From the NCBI RefSeq assembly GCF_001642475.1, contig NW_019173933.1:124001-188000 (forward strand): a DNA stretch of 64,000 nucleotides, given 5' to 3'. The stretch is from Fonsecaea monophora (Eukaryota; Ascomycota; Eurotiomycetes; Chaetothyriales; Herpotrichiellaceae). Shown piece by piece: positions 31,592-43,028 of this stretch. Within the stretch, counting starts at the first letter, position 1. The number at the start of each line of letters is the position of its first letter. Both the position numbers and the translations under genes were made by a program. The notes below the pieces were generated by a model. It did not search any database. It saw nothing but the letters and a program-made list of their open reading frames with translations, and had not been told where the DNA came from.

Positions 31592-32952
31592 ATGGTTGAA
31601 AAAATCTCATTCCTCGAGCCGTTGAAGACGGTTCACGAAAACCGCTCTGAGGAAGTGTTCGGTATGGCACAGCACCCTTTTCTACTCTTCTCGCCAGATC
31701 TCTCTGAACTAACTGTGGCATTCCAGTCCAGGCCTTTGTCATCGAGATCCCGGCCAAGTTGACGAGCAAAGCACTAAGGTAGCTGACTCAAGAGACTCTC
31801 ATGAGTAACCTGGAGCTGACCACAGTGACCAGCATCGTCAAGCCCGTCATCCCCAACGGCGGCAAACACCCTTCATTCAGTCACTTCCGCCGTGTATGCT
31901 CTCTCTCTCACCTACCTTTGGACTTGACGTGGCGGCGTGATTATGACGCACGAGGTCTTCAAACCGTCTTCTTGTTGGTGCCAAACACGGTCGTGTCATG
32001 GGAGGATATCAAGGCCACGCTGGTGCCGCATATCGATGTTGAAGGTCTCCCTCGTTGCTTTGATGCCGTTGTCCCACGACACGCACCTCTGAGTGCAGAA
32101 CAGGCTGCGCTCTGGACGGAGCGCTATTGGCCATCAATCTACAACCCGGCTGCACAGGTCCTTCAAGACGCTCCACCTCTCCACCAACTTCGACGGATGC
32201 GGACTCTACTGGAAGTCCCGGCCACGGATACATACATGGAGCTCGCAAGACAGGCTGCCCATGCTTCCAGGGAACACGGTCACGGAAGAGGCGTCGGTGC
32301 TGTTGTGGTGGAACCAGAAACTGCCACAGTCGTCGCGGTGGCTGGCGACGCTCGTTGGTGGTCTGATGATCCAGAAACCCATCAGTCGCTGATGGCAAAC
32401 AACGGAGAAGGGAGACCCGAATATCACGCCGTCATGCGTGCTGTCGCCATGGTTGCCAACAAGGAACTCCGTCGACGCATCAGAGCGGGAGGACACCTCA
32501 AGTTCAAGGACACGTGCTCGGAAACACCGTCTGGCCAAGCTCTCACACCAGTCGAGAGTCAGTATGGAGAAGATCAAGAAATACTCCGTGACATTACTTC
32601 TGGGCTCGGCAATGTTGTCCTCGAAACAAATGTGAACGATGCCGTGCCAGAGAAACGACCGAATCCGCGGTCTGAAGGATATCTCTGCAGTGGACTCGAC
32701 ATTTATCTGACACATGAACCGTGCGTGTGCTGCGCGATGGCTATGATCCATTCCAGATTCCGAGTCTGTGTTTTCGCTCGTAAGATGCCGGGCAGTGGTG
32801 GCCTCTGCTCTGAGCCTGGTGGTAATCGACTGGCATATGGGTTGTTCTGGCGTCGAGAGCTCAACTGGCGAGTCATGACATTCCAGCATACGCAAGCGGC
32901 TGCTGTCGAAGGCGAAGAAGGCCCAACGGACAAGGGAATATTCCATGCTTAG
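31592..32952 (+). CDS. TAD3: tRNA-specific adenosine-34 deaminase subunit Tad3 (ADAT3), about 422 aa
   Basis: Tad2-Tad3 converts A34 to inosine in tRNA anticodons. From ATG 31592 (MVEKISFLEPLKTVHENRSEEVF) an intron at 31662-31726 joins FVQAFVIEIPAKLTSKAL. The large 3' exon carries VTSIVKPVIPNGGKHPSFSHFRRV and the deaminase domain. In the domain, YHAVMRAV near residue 247 has the zinc His but Val in place of the catalytic Glu, as is known for Tad3, and EPCVCCAMAMIHSR near 345 holds the two zinc Cys. The end RLAYGLFWRRELNWRVM is typical. The exon 2/3 junction is odd: the reading frame is kept only by a 27-nt intron (31779-31805), whereas the ordinary acceptor at 31825 breaks frame. The gene is convergent with LIN1, 45 bp apart. 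Confidence 0.9.
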
Positions 32953-32997
32953 GAAGTCAATTATTGGGAATATCGCACAACATCAACATCATCCTCA

Positions 32998-34401
32998 TCA
33001 GGCAAAGTCGGCCACTCTGGTCCAGTCGTCATCACCGTCTCGCCTACGGAATTCGACGCCTTCGCCGAAGTAGCCAGCATCACTCCATTGTTTCATGGTA
33101 TGGCCATCGAAGGGCCCGTTTATTGCCCCACCATCCCTAGCATCAGTCCACCTATACTCCCACAGCTGCGGCGTGGAGTCTTCAGCATCAGCATGAGTAT
33201 CTGTATCGTTGGGCTGCGGGGGATCGCTCCACTCATTACCAGTTTCTCGTCGATATTGTCGAATGAGCAATTCTCTTTCTGTGTCGTAAACTTCTGCTTG
33301 GCCCCTGCCTAATAAGATGGCCGCTGCGCCACTGATCTTTTCGACCTTTGCCTTTCGAGCCTGCTCTGCAGCCTGGTCTTCTGCTGCAGGATTCCCGTCT
33401 GACTCGCCATTCTGTTTCTTGTGCTTGTTCTTGGAATGCCATTTTGGTTTCTTGTCTTTGCCCTTTCCGAGGCGAGCGAGGGCTTCGAGGACGGTTTCGC
33501 CACGTTCCAGCAGCGGAATGAGCTCGGCCAGAACGTCGCCTGTTGACTTTGCATCCTCCTCCAAGTCACGTTTTCTCCGCTCTTCTTCTCGTTTGTCGGC
33601 AGCCTCCCTTGCTCGCTTCATCTCCTTCTTCGACATGCCTTCGAGCCAAATATCGTGAATGGCATCGGGATCAGCAGCTTTGCGAACATAGTTTCCCTGA
33701 TCGTCGAAGCGGCCCTCCTCCTGCTCTGCACGCATATTGAAAGCATCCAACTTGGGCGCATGTGACTTCTTGCTCCCAGCTCCAAGTTCGGGATCAAGCT
33801 CGCCGGTGCTTGCTCGAGTTTCATCGTCCACTTCGCTCTCACTGCTGCTCTCAACTTCATCGTCCTCTTCTTTGGCTTTACCCTTTCCCCGCCCGTTGAG
33901 CGAGAAATCAGCAGAGACGTGGCCACCACTTTTTGAACTTTGAATTTGGCCTTCTATCTCGTCCTCGTCAATGAACCGAACAGCTTTTTTCTTGCCGCCT
34001 CTTCGTCCGATGTCGCCTTCTGAATCGTCCCCATCTTTGAAGTCCTCCTCCAAATCGGCAAACATATCATTTTCATCTTCCTCCTTGGACTTGTCCTTCT
34101 CCGCCTTTGCGTTCGCTTTAGCTTTTCTATCGGCGCGAGCGTCAAAATTGTCATTGTCTGAGTCCGAGTCGTAGCCGTCGATGTTTACTGCGCCGCGCTT
34201 CACCTGCTGGCCACGTGCGCCGATGACATCCGCTTCCAAAATCGCATCGTCCTCTAGTGCATCGGGGGCAAGGGCCGAGGGGTTGCGCACGTCGAAGCGC
34301 GGTTTTTTGGTAGGCTGGCCGTAGAAACCGTCGTTGGAGTGGGAGGTGGTGCGGACATAGTCTTCGGCCGCCCGTTTAGAGCCAGGCGTGTTATAGGCCA
34401 T
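32998..34401 (-). CDS. LIN1: GYF-domain spliceosomal protein Lin1 / CD2BP2 (U5-52K) orthologue, 467 aa
   Basis: Single exon, ATG 34401 to a stop at 32998. The N-terminus KKPRFDVRNPSALAPDALEDDAILEADVIG and VNIDGYDSDSDNDNF match CD2BP2/Lin1 proteins. The middle is highly charged and low complexity, rich in Glu, Asp and Lys, with MSKKEMKRAREAADKREEERR. The C-terminal GYF domain (about 408-467) shows WEYRWTDARDGGAINGPFDGHTMKQW and GYFGEG, with the GPF-x4-M-x2-W-x3-GYF signature that binds proline-rich peptides. The human protein is part of U5 snRNP and leaves before the tri-snRNP forms. It shares a 450-bp divergent upstream region with UFD1. Confidence 0.93.
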   Translation of the reverse strand: MAYNTPGSKRAAEDYVRTTSHSNDGFYGQPTKKPRFDVRNPSALAPDALEDDAILEADVIGARGQQVKRGAVNIDGYDSDSDNDNFDARADRKAKANAKAEKDKSKEEDENDMFADLEEDFKDGDDSEGDIGRRGGKKKAVRFIDEDEIEGQIQSSKSGGHVSADFSLNGRGKGKAKEEDDEVESSSESEVDDETRASTGELDPELGAGSKKSHAPKLDAFNMRAEQEEGRFDDQGNYVRKAADPDAIHDIWLEGMSKKEMKRAREAADKREEERRKRDLEEDAKSTGDVLAELIPLLERGETVLEALARLGKGKDKKPKWHSKNKHKKQNGESDGNPAAEDQAAEQARKAKVEKISGAAAILLGRGQAEVYDTERELLIRQYRRETGNEWSDPPQPNDTDTHADAEDSTPQLWEYRWTDARDGGAINGPFDGHTMKQWSDAGYFGEGVEFRRRDGDDDWTRVADFA

Positions 34402-34851
34402 TGCTGCACGTAGCTACCTGGGTGATAAGAGGAGTAATTACAACCATTGACTCGATTTGAGGTACCAGGTACAAAGGTGGTTGTCTGGTGTGCGGCGGAA
34501 TTAAGCTGGTGGAATGATGTCCGCCAACCGCGGCACCAGAGAAGCGCAGCTGCGTCACCACCTCAACTCGCCGCAGATGGTGCCTGGACCGCATTTCACC
34601 AAAGGGAAAGGCACTTGTCCTTCTTCCACAAAGTCACTTTCACTAAACATCCTTGTAGTAGAATCAGCGACTGCCGACCCTTTGAACCCGTTCTTTTTCT
34701 ATCGTCCGTCGATCCTAAGACTACAACTCCACGTATCCTCACCCCGCATCGCGACAAAATCCTTGGTCGCCTTGTGAATTTCCTGATCCCAAAACCAGCC
34801 TGTATCTTTCAGTGCTTCTTTTCACATTTAGCAAAAGCCACTACGGTCCAA
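34402..34851. other. Divergent promoter region LIN1 / UFD1
   Basis: 450 bp between divergent start codons at 34401 and 34852. No gene was seen. Open frames on both strands here have no family features. Confidence 0.5.
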
Positions 34852-36118
34852 ATGGTAAGCCTTTCACTATGGACCGTCAACTTTCACTCACCGACATGCT
34901 CAGTCTTTCTACCACGATCCGATGGACTACCCAGCCTTCCTACGCGGACCACCCCCATTTGGCCGCTCGATGGGTCGGTTCGATGAATACTACCGCTGTT
35001 ACCCCGTGGTCATGATGAGCGGGCCTGATAGAAAGAATGTCAACTATGGTGGAAAGGTGTTCATGCCACCATCGGCGCTGGACAAACTGACGAGACTCCA
35101 CATTACATATCCCATGGTGTTTGAGTTGATAAACGGGAATGCTGGCAAGAGTACGCATGCTGGTGTGCTGGAATTCATCGCAGAGGAAGGGAGGATATAT
35201 CTACCACAATGGGTATTTGCGCTGTTCCGCCAAGCTATAAGGGCATATACTGATATTCTGGGACAGCTGATGAAAACCCTCGAGTTGGACCCTGGCGACC
35301 TTCTTCAGATCAAGTCGACAGATCTCCCTCCTGGCAAATTCATCAAGCTCCAACCTCAGTCACCCGCATTCCTCGACATCTCCGACCCACGGGCCGTGCT
35401 CGAAAACGCATTCCGAAACTTCTCGTGTCTGACAAAGGGTGATATATTCACATTTGAATACAACGACCAGACATACGATATTGCCGTGCTGGAGATTAAG
35501 CCAGACACAGATTCGCACGCCATCGTGACTATGGAGACCGACCTGGAAGTCGATTTCGCCACTCCTGTTGGATATGTGCCTCCCGAGCGAACGAGTGGGA
35601 CAAGCACACCTAGGAGCGGCGTGGGAAGGCCACATGGCGGACCAGTGCATTTTCAGGGTACCATGGCACAGTCGATCAACTACGGAAGCATAGCCCCGTC
35701 CTCTAACACAGCTGCCGCTGGAGCCCGCGCAGTGTCCTCGCATTTCCTTTCCGAGGGCCATAAGCTCAGTTCGAAGAGGGGATCGAAAGCTCCGACACCT
35801 AGCGCATCTACACCTGTGGGAGGTGTATCCACAAATGCCGCGAAATCTCCACCAGCGAGAAGAACAAATGGTCCCCAACCCCTGCGTCTGGCACCTGGAA
35901 AGCTGTTCTTCGGGTATGAGGTCAAGCCACTACGTAAGCGGGATGACAATGGCGAGCCTGTCGGAAGCGATGAAGTGAAGCCTCACTTTAAGGGACAGGG
36001 ACAGACACTACGCCAGAAGAAACGTGCAGGCGGCGGAGGGCTGGATAGTGGAACGGCGAGTGGCGTGAATAGTGATGCGGAGGGCAAAGCCAAACCCAAG
36101 GGCACTGGACGGAGGTAG
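34852..36118 (+). CDS. UFD1: Ubiquitin fusion degradation protein Ufd1, 387 aa
   Basis: Exons are 34852-34854 (ATG only), 34904-35212 and 35267-36118; introns are 49 and 54 nt, sum 388 codons. The product starts MSFYHDPMDYPAFLRG. The UT3/double-psi-barrel domain (about 20-200) contains YYRCYPVVMM, GGKVFMPPSALDKLTRL, YPMVFEL, HAGVLEFIAEEGRIYLPQW, LELDPGDLLQIKSTDLPPGKFIKLQPQS and FSCLTKGDIFTFEYNDQ. The C-terminal third is a disordered binding region for Npl4 and Cdc48/p97. Ufd1-Npl4 brings ubiquitylated clients to Cdc48 for ERAD and chromatin extraction. Intron 2 falls between PQW and LMKTL; it is 18 codons long without a stop, so its retention would give a 405-aa form. Confidence 0.95.
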
Positions 36119-36641
36119 CAGTTTCTACGTCAAGAGGAGAGGATTGCTGACTTGCTTAACTGAATGACTTATCGAGGCATAGCGAAGGCGCTTCTGAGCT
36201 CGAGGCACATAGACGGAATTGGGTTATCAGGACCTAAGGGAAGCAAACAGATAATTTGCAGGCACAAGGCTGGCTGATGCAGCCATTCATGGACCCATGC
36301 ATATATTCGAAGGCTCAATGACTGTGCCGTGGTCACCCAAGTATCTAAGGGCAGAGCATTGTATGATTCTGCAAAAGAAATTTCCCTCTCAGCTATCCAG
36401 ATACATATACCACCTGTCATGCGCCCACAAGGATCAGACTGCAGCCTCGTCCGGTGAACCAATGACCCGAAGATGGTGCCAACTGCGCCGAGGATACGCG
36501 ATTACATCATAGCACATCACTCTATTCGCCCTACATCTACTTAATACATGATTGAAGAGGACGAGATGAACATGCTGCAATGAGAAAGGCAGAATCCCCA
36601 ACCAGAGGGATCGCTCTTTTTGCCCAGTCACTGTGATCAAT
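36119..36641. other. Intergenic, no gene seen
   Basis: The 3' region of UFD1 and promoter of the fructosamine-kinase gene. Frames here lack features. Confidence 0.5.
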
Positions 36642-37724
36642 ATGCCCACCATAGACCCAGCAATTGTCCGCGCCCTCCACCTTGATGCAAGCACCGCCCA
36701 CATTTCCACCCATGGCGGCTCTGGCTTTGCATCAACATTCCGCATTACCACGTCCACCACGTCCATTTTCGTGAAACAGTCTCGTTCGCCTGGCGCAGAG
36801 GTCATGTTCCGAGGGGAGCATGCCTCGCTGAACGCCATCCATGACGCCGTGCCCAGCCTGTGTCCGCGATCTTTCGCCTGGGGACAACTGGAGAAAGGTG
36901 GGGGGTATTTCCTTGCTACAGAATTCTTGGACCTCGATGGACGGTTATCGTCGCGAGCCAGACATGGAGGTGGAGGCGGTGGTGGCAGAGGCAGCGGGAT
37001 GTCTCTGGCAGAAAAACTCGCAAAGCTGCACACGACTCCTGCCCCGGTTCCGGAGGGCTACGATTCACCTCAGTTTGGGTTTCCGGTCACAACGTGCTGC
37101 GGAGACACGCCCCAAGACAATACGTTCGCCTCGTCGTGGGCCGAGTTTTTCGGGAAGCGACGGCTCCTCGCGATCCTCGAGAAGGCAGAAGAGAATAATG
37201 GGCGAGACCCGGAGTTGCGCGAGGTTGTGGAAAGGACAGTCCGCGAGGTGGTGCCGAAGCTGCTTGGCAGCAACCATCTGGGTGGCAGCGACGGGGTCAG
37301 GCCAGTCGTTGTCCACGGCGATCTCTGGTCAGGCAATAAGTCCAAAGGCAGCTTCGTCGGCCGTGACAATACGACCCCGGATACACCTGGACCCCGGGAG
37401 GAGGTGGTCTTTGACCCGTCCTCATGCTACGCACACAACGAGTATGATTTTGGCATCATGCACATGTTTGGCGGGTTTCCGTCATCATTCTGGGACGAAT
37501 ATCATAAGCTGGTCCCCAAGACGGAGCCGGTGAGTGAATACGAGGATCGAGTGTCATTATATGAAAGTGTAAGCATCCCTCAACCCTCGTCAACCACCTT
37601 GATGGGCTGATCTGTTTTCCTGCAGTATCATCACTTGAACCACTACGCAATCTTCGGGGGCAGCTACAAATCTGGCGCCATGGGGATTTTGAAGAAACTA
37701 GTCCGAAAGCACGGCGAGCACTGA
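36642..37724 (+). CDS. Fructosamine-3-kinase / ketosamine-3-kinase family protein, 341 aa
   Basis: Exons are 36642-37568 and 37626-37724 (57-nt intron; 342 codons). The start is ATG 36642 (MPTIDPAIVRALHL). The protein-kinase-like fold shows GGSGFASTFRI (nucleotide loop), IFVKQS (Lys), GEHASLNAI (Glu), LATEFLDLDGR (hinge), catalytic loop VVHGDLWSGN near residue 225 and metal-binding VFDPSSCYAHNEYDFGIMHMFGG. The C-terminus YHHLNHYAIFGGSY fits the family. These enzymes phosphorylate sugar-amine adducts on glycated proteins or metabolites so that they break down. A HGGGGGGGRGSG loop inserted before MSLAEKLAKLH is glycine-rich and probably flexible. Confidence 0.92.
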
Positions 37725-38106
37725 GCTGCAGTCAAATGTAGACACAAGGCGTGTTACGTGATCTCTTTACCGAGGGATATATCAAGTAAACCGTCGAGGT
37801 GCACGAAGTATATGCTCTGGAATAGGAGTATGGCGCAGTGGATCTCGGCTCCACTCAATAACTCGGCGAGGCACATTTATATCCAATAAGTCGACAGCCA
37901 CTTATCTTGCGCCCTTTGTACTTGGTAACTTGTAAAAAAACATAGTCGGCCCCATCTACTACTACTTGGTGGTGTGTCTTTTTCATTTTGAGGCCTGTCT
38001 TGTTCCTCCTTCTGTCTGGAAGTGACTCTGGTGTCAGCGTCGTCAAGTGTCATTCGTGCGACAACCAACCTATTTCCCCGTCGTTGATTCTAACAGCCAC
38101 GCGGTT
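37725..38106. other. Intergenic, no gene seen
   Basis: The 3' region of the kinase gene and the promoter of the dipeptidase gene; no recognisable element. Confidence 0.5.
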
Positions 38107-39760
38107 ATGGTGCGAGTTAAAGACGGCCAAAAGGCCAAAGCTCAATTGACCGCGGACGACAGCTACGACCGATACCGGGGATTTCAATGGCGGCCGTTGT
38201 TGTTGTTCCTGGTTGCGGCCATTGGTCTTGGAGTGGCACTGAAAGACGACTTTTCCAGACCAGACCGATACCTGTTCTCTCTGGTTCCCTCGTCTTTTCT
38301 ATCATTGGATCAGCGTGTCGCAAGGATCATGGCCGGGACTCCTCTAATAGGTGAGTATCAAAACCCCATCCTCCCCACCCCTTTGGTGTCCTGGGTCGAT
38401 ACCTCCATAGGTTCATGGGAACGTTGCCAGTGTCGTTCCAGCTGACCGAGCGACTACCGTCCACCAACTAGACGGACATGATGACCTGGCATGGAGTATA
38501 CGTTCGCACTTCCAGAACCATATCTACGACCAGGACTTCCGCTCGCGGTTCGAAGGCGGCGGGATGCCGGACCATAATGACCTGGCCCGGCTGAAGGAGG
38601 GCGGACAGGGCGGGTTCTTCTGGAGCTGCTGGGTCGAATGTCCGGCAGACGGGTTCGACTTTTCCAATGAAAATTACGCTTCCAGTAAGTACTTTTGCAT
38701 GCTGTAAAATGGGACGAGCATTTTTTCCCCTCTAATATTTGCATGGCAGCCGTCGTTCTGGCACTTTCACAAATCGACCTCATCCATCGCTTGCAGGCCG
38801 CCCATCCAGACATCTTTTCTCCCGCCACGCTCGACAGCACCACAGCCCTGAAGGCTTTCAGACGTCACGGCAAGCTGCTCTCCCCGATCGGGCTCGAGGG
38901 ACTGCACATGATCGGCAGGAATGCGTCCATGCTGCGTCTCTACCACAGCCTCGGGGCCAGATATGTCACCTTGACGCACAATTGCCATAATGCCTTTGCA
39001 GACGCTGCACAGCTGGCGGTCCACGAGGAACCGCTTGATCTGGGAGCCGCCATACCTGCAGCGCCGCACTGGGGTGGATTGAGTCCGCTAGGCACCAAGC
39101 TCATACGCGAGATGAACCGTCTGGGCATGATAGTAAGTGGGAGCACTCCTTTGATTCCACAGATGAGTGAACCCTGGCCATGACTGATCAATGCCGCCTA
39201 CGTAGATTGACCTAGCCCACGTCCATCCCGCGACAATGCACGACGTGCTTGCGGGCAACCAAACCAAGGCGTTTCCCGGCAGCCAGGCGCCGGTCATCTT
39301 CTCGCACTCGTCGGCGCACGCGCTGTGTCCTCACCCGCGCAACGTCCCGGACCACATTCTCCCGCTGGTCAAGCAGACCGATTCGGTGGTCATGGTGACG
39401 TTTGTGCCCGAGTTCATCTCGTGCGTCAACGCCACCGTCCCGGACACCCTGCCGGCCTTCTACCCGGCCAACTCGACCCTCGCCTGGGTCGCCGACCACA
39501 TCATGTACATTGGCGGCAAGATCGGGTTCGAGCACGTCGGTATCGGTAGCGACTTTGACGGCACGCCGACCACGCCGACCGGGTTGCAGGACGTGACCAA
39601 GTTTCCCGACCTGTTGAAGGAGCTGTTGAGGCGCGGCCTGAGTGACACCCAAGTCGAGGGCATCACGGGTGGTAATCTCCTGCGTGTGTGGAAGAGGGTC
39701 GAGGAGGTGGGAGTCGAGATGCAGCGCGAGGGTGTCCTGCCGATGGAAGATGACATCTAG
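38107..39760 (+). CDS. Membrane dipeptidase (renal dipeptidase, peptidase family M19), 464 aa
   Basis: Exons are 38107-38350, 38472-38684, 38750-39132 and 39206-39760 (introns 121, 65 and 73 nt; 465 codons). The start is ATG 38107 (MVRVKDGQ). A single N-terminal hydrophobic segment RPLLLFLVAAIGLGVAL (about 37-53) marks a type II membrane anchor. The zinc ligands fit M19: PLIDGHDDLAW (HxD), FFWSCWVEC, YVTLTHNCHNAFAD and LAHVH, with HIGIGSDFDG-like EHVGIGSDFDGTPTTPTGL near the end. Such enzymes cleave dipeptides and some beta-lactam-like bonds outside the cytosol. Intron 1 interrupts the first zinc motif (PLI|DGHDD). Confidence 0.94.
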
Positions 39761-41089
39761 ATGCCGAGACAAAAAGTTATTCATCTTCTTTTTGGCTGAT
39801 ACTTCCTCAAGGCAAAGCCCACCAAAGCCATGTCAGGAATGAATTGGGAGGAAAATGCACACCTCTCCGGACCCAATTTTCGGTGTTTCCGGTTGCAGGT
39901 TGTTCCACATATGGATTTGGTATTGTCCTTTCGCACGGTATGTATCGCGCAACAAAAGGCCGCCAGAAGCCAGACGAATGATGACCGGAAGAGAAAAATG
40001 CTCTTGTTAGGAATGTTTGGGATAGGTTCAGCTAGGCGAAACGAGGGCTTTCATCATGAACCACAAGAAATGCTGTTTTGTTCTAGAACTATCGAACATC
40101 AAGTCTGGTGGTTGAGCTGAGCTCGAACTGTTCTGTGGCAGGGCAGCCAGCCTGCAAACCCATGCTGTTAGCTGGATGCAATGATCGAGTGAAGCTTCGA
40201 GAGACCAGGGACAACACACCGCTTTATACATACATGCCTTTGTCTACCAAAAACAATAGAGAGCATTGATTATTGTACCCTCCTCAGAATATTCCCCATC
40301 CCTGAATCCTTCGAAAGTTTCTAGCTTCATTACCCTGACCACACGAGTACCGAGTAATACTGTAAGGCTGTCGTGGCCTCGTAGACTCCGTGGCCGTGGC
40401 CGTGGTACCCTAAAATAGGCACTGCCTAGTAATGCCGTTTACGAGGCATTGCCGATCACCACCTACACGCTACTTGTGCAGGGGTTCGTTCGACACGCGA
40501 GAAGGAACTAAAACGTGCTCAAGGTCGTCACACACATGCAAGGGGGCCGAAATGCTCCGTGTGTGGAATGTCTTTGCCCGTTTTTGTGGCCCGCGCGATG
40601 CTCAATGGAGACGCATTTCTCGAGCCCGCCACCCAACGAACGTCACGGCAGCGCAGCGCAGCGCAGCCGAGCCGCGCAAACTTTCGTTTCACCCACCCAA
40701 CACTGACGACGACGACCACCACCACCAAAAAAAACCGAAAGGATGACATGACATGAGCTGATGATGATCTTCTTCGCGCGCTTTGTTTCCTTCAGTGAAT
40801 GAATTGACGGCCCCTTTTTGCCTTGTAAATACATAACATACACACAGACATATACATACATAATTGCCCTCGAGCGCTGGTCGCATACATATCTTTTTGG
40901 AACAGCTTTGTCCTGTCCCCTCCGAGCCTCACTCCAACCCGAGAAATAGAGCGTCTCTCTTTTCTTTCACCATAATATCACCCTCTGCTGCAGCATTGAG
41001 CTTTGCTTGGTGGTGACTGACTCCCTGCGCTAAACGTCAATATCTTGGAATTTCGGCCCGACATTAAATTTCTGGGGAGGGAGAGCAAC
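39761..41089. other. 1.3-kb intergenic region
   Basis: The 3' region of the dipeptidase gene and promoter of the MFSD10-like gene. It contains small repeats (GTGGCCGTGGCCGTGG near 40391) and a CAC/A-rich stretch at 40715-40740. Frames here are low complexity; no gene was recognised. Confidence 0.5.
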
Positions 41090-42468
41090 ATGGACATCAT
41101 CGCACCTCAACAGCGGAAGAAGATCCTGCGGGTGCTCTTCATCTCATTACTTCTGGACCTGGTGAGTGCGGACTCAGCTACTAACACATGGTAAAATGTC
41201 ATATGCTTACATGGTCCTCCAATTGGCAGATCTCATTCACATTCATCCTCCCTCTCTTCCCCTCGCTGCTCGCCTTCTATCGCGGCCTCGAGACACACCC
41301 AGACTCAGCACTGAATCGTATCCTCCACTACCTGAACGCGTACAAGTCGTCGTTCGCCGTGCCCATCAATGAGAAATACGATATAATCCTGCTCGGAGGC
41401 GCCCTGGGCTCTCTGTTTTCGTTTTTGCAAGCCCTCGCATCTCCCATCATTGGACGTGCATCGGACAAATATGGTCGAAGGACGGCGCTGCTATGGAGCA
41501 TGTGTGGCAACATTGCGAGCGTTGCGCTCTGGTGCTTCGCCGTGGATTTCCGCACCTTTCTACTGAGCCGAATCGTGGGCGGGCTGAGTGAGGGCAATGT
41601 TCAGCTGGCGACGGCCATTGCTACGGATATCAGCACCGAGGAGCAAAGGGGGTCGACCATGGCCCTTGTGGGCGCATGCTTCAGTATCGCCTTCACCTTT
41701 GGTCCCGCCATGGGCGCTGCCCTTGCCAGTGTCACCACTGTAATCGCCAACCCGTTTGCCACGGCCGCCGGCTTCTCGCTGCTGCTGATCGTCGTCGAGA
41801 CGCTATACCTCTATTTCCATCTTCCAGAGACAAGGCCCGTGAAAAGTGCGACTTCCGACTCCAAGACCACCAAGTCCGGCTCAACGAAATTCAGTCATAC
41901 AAACAATCCGGTCGTTTTGAATGCGATCCACCTCCTGTTTCTCCTACCATTTTCGGGGATGGAATTCTCCTTGCCATTCTTGATCACGTCTGTTCTCTTT
42001 CCAGACCACCAGTCACCGTCCAAAGTCAATGGGCGATTGCTGGGGTTTGTTGGATTGATTGCCTCGTTACTTCAGGGGTCCATCGTCCGTCGCCTCCCGC
42101 CACTGACGGTAGTAAAAACAGGTGTCGTCTCCAGCACTTTGGCCTTTTTCCTGCTGTCTCGCATAGAAAACACCACTGGCTTGTACTGTGCGGGCGCACT
42201 ACTTGCGGTGACCTCGGCTACGGTTGTCACCGGGCTGAACAGTTTGGGGAGTTTTGAAGCGCGAGAAAGTAATCGAGGAGAAGTTCTGGGAGCTCTGCGG
42301 AGCTGGGGACAATTTGGGAGGGCACTGGGTCCCATTGTGTTCTGCAGTCTGTTTTGGTGGGCTGGTCGTGAGACGGCCTATGTGATCGGTGGCAGTGCCA
42401 TGTTGGGCGTGACCATCTTGGTATTCACCATGTTGAAGGCTCCAAAAGTTGAAAAGAAACAAGCATGA
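41090..42468 (+). CDS. MFS transporter, MFSD10/YCR023C-like, 436 aa
   Basis: Exons are 41090-41161 and 41230-42468 (68-nt intron; 437 codons). The start is ATG 41090 (MDIIAPQQRKKILRVLFISLLLDL), followed by ISFTFILPLFPSLL in TM1, the pattern of MFSD10 (TETRAN) and yeast YCR023C. The loop 2-3 motif is SPIIGRASDKYGRRTALLW; RIVGGLSEGNVQLATAIATDI is the conserved TM4 region, and HLPETRP ends the first half. The second half contains LNSLGSFEARESNRGEVLGALRSWGQFGRALGP, conserved in tetracycline-resistance-like MFS proteins. The long loop after TM1 (about 60 residues) faces outward. Organic-anion efflux is reported for animal relatives; the fungal substrate is unknown. Confidence 0.93.
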
Positions 42469-43028
42469 TGTGGCAACGAGAATGAAATCTTCAGATGAGA
42501 CATAAAAAAATGACACAAAAGATCAAAATTGAAGGACGAAAGTGACGGTTCTGTTCTGTGACAGGAAACATGGCCGACTTCCCGCCGAGATCGACTTCTG
42601 TGCGCAGCAGCGCCAGTGCACGTTTTCTTTTTTCTCCTCGCGCACTTTCTACCGCCCGACCTCGAAGTCTTCCGTTCCCTCTCGACTGCATCGATCCAAG
42701 GCTTTCGGTCAGTTCTGGCCAACGTCTGATTGCTATCCATCTTCAACACATTTACTGGCCCGCCTTACTCTTTCGAAACCACAACGTTAGTCGCTTGCTC
42801 CAGCCGGTCTTTGTCTGCTCCTCACGCATTCTTAGGGCACAACGCGTCTATTTATCTTGTTACCAGATATTGCCGATCTGAGTGTCGGCTGCTCGTCACG
42901 ACACTAGTTTCTCACAGCTGTTAGTCGCGTAAGACTCTAAGTAAAGGCGGGTGCTGCGCTCGCTTGTCTCCTGAGATCCAGACAAGGCTGACGCGTGCTG
43001 TAGAACACAAACTTCCACTACCGGCCTG
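42469..43028. other. Intergenic, no gene seen
   Basis: The 3' flank of the MFS gene; overlapping short frames on both strands without features. It may contain the promoter of the 203-codon frame that follows. Confidence 0.45.
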
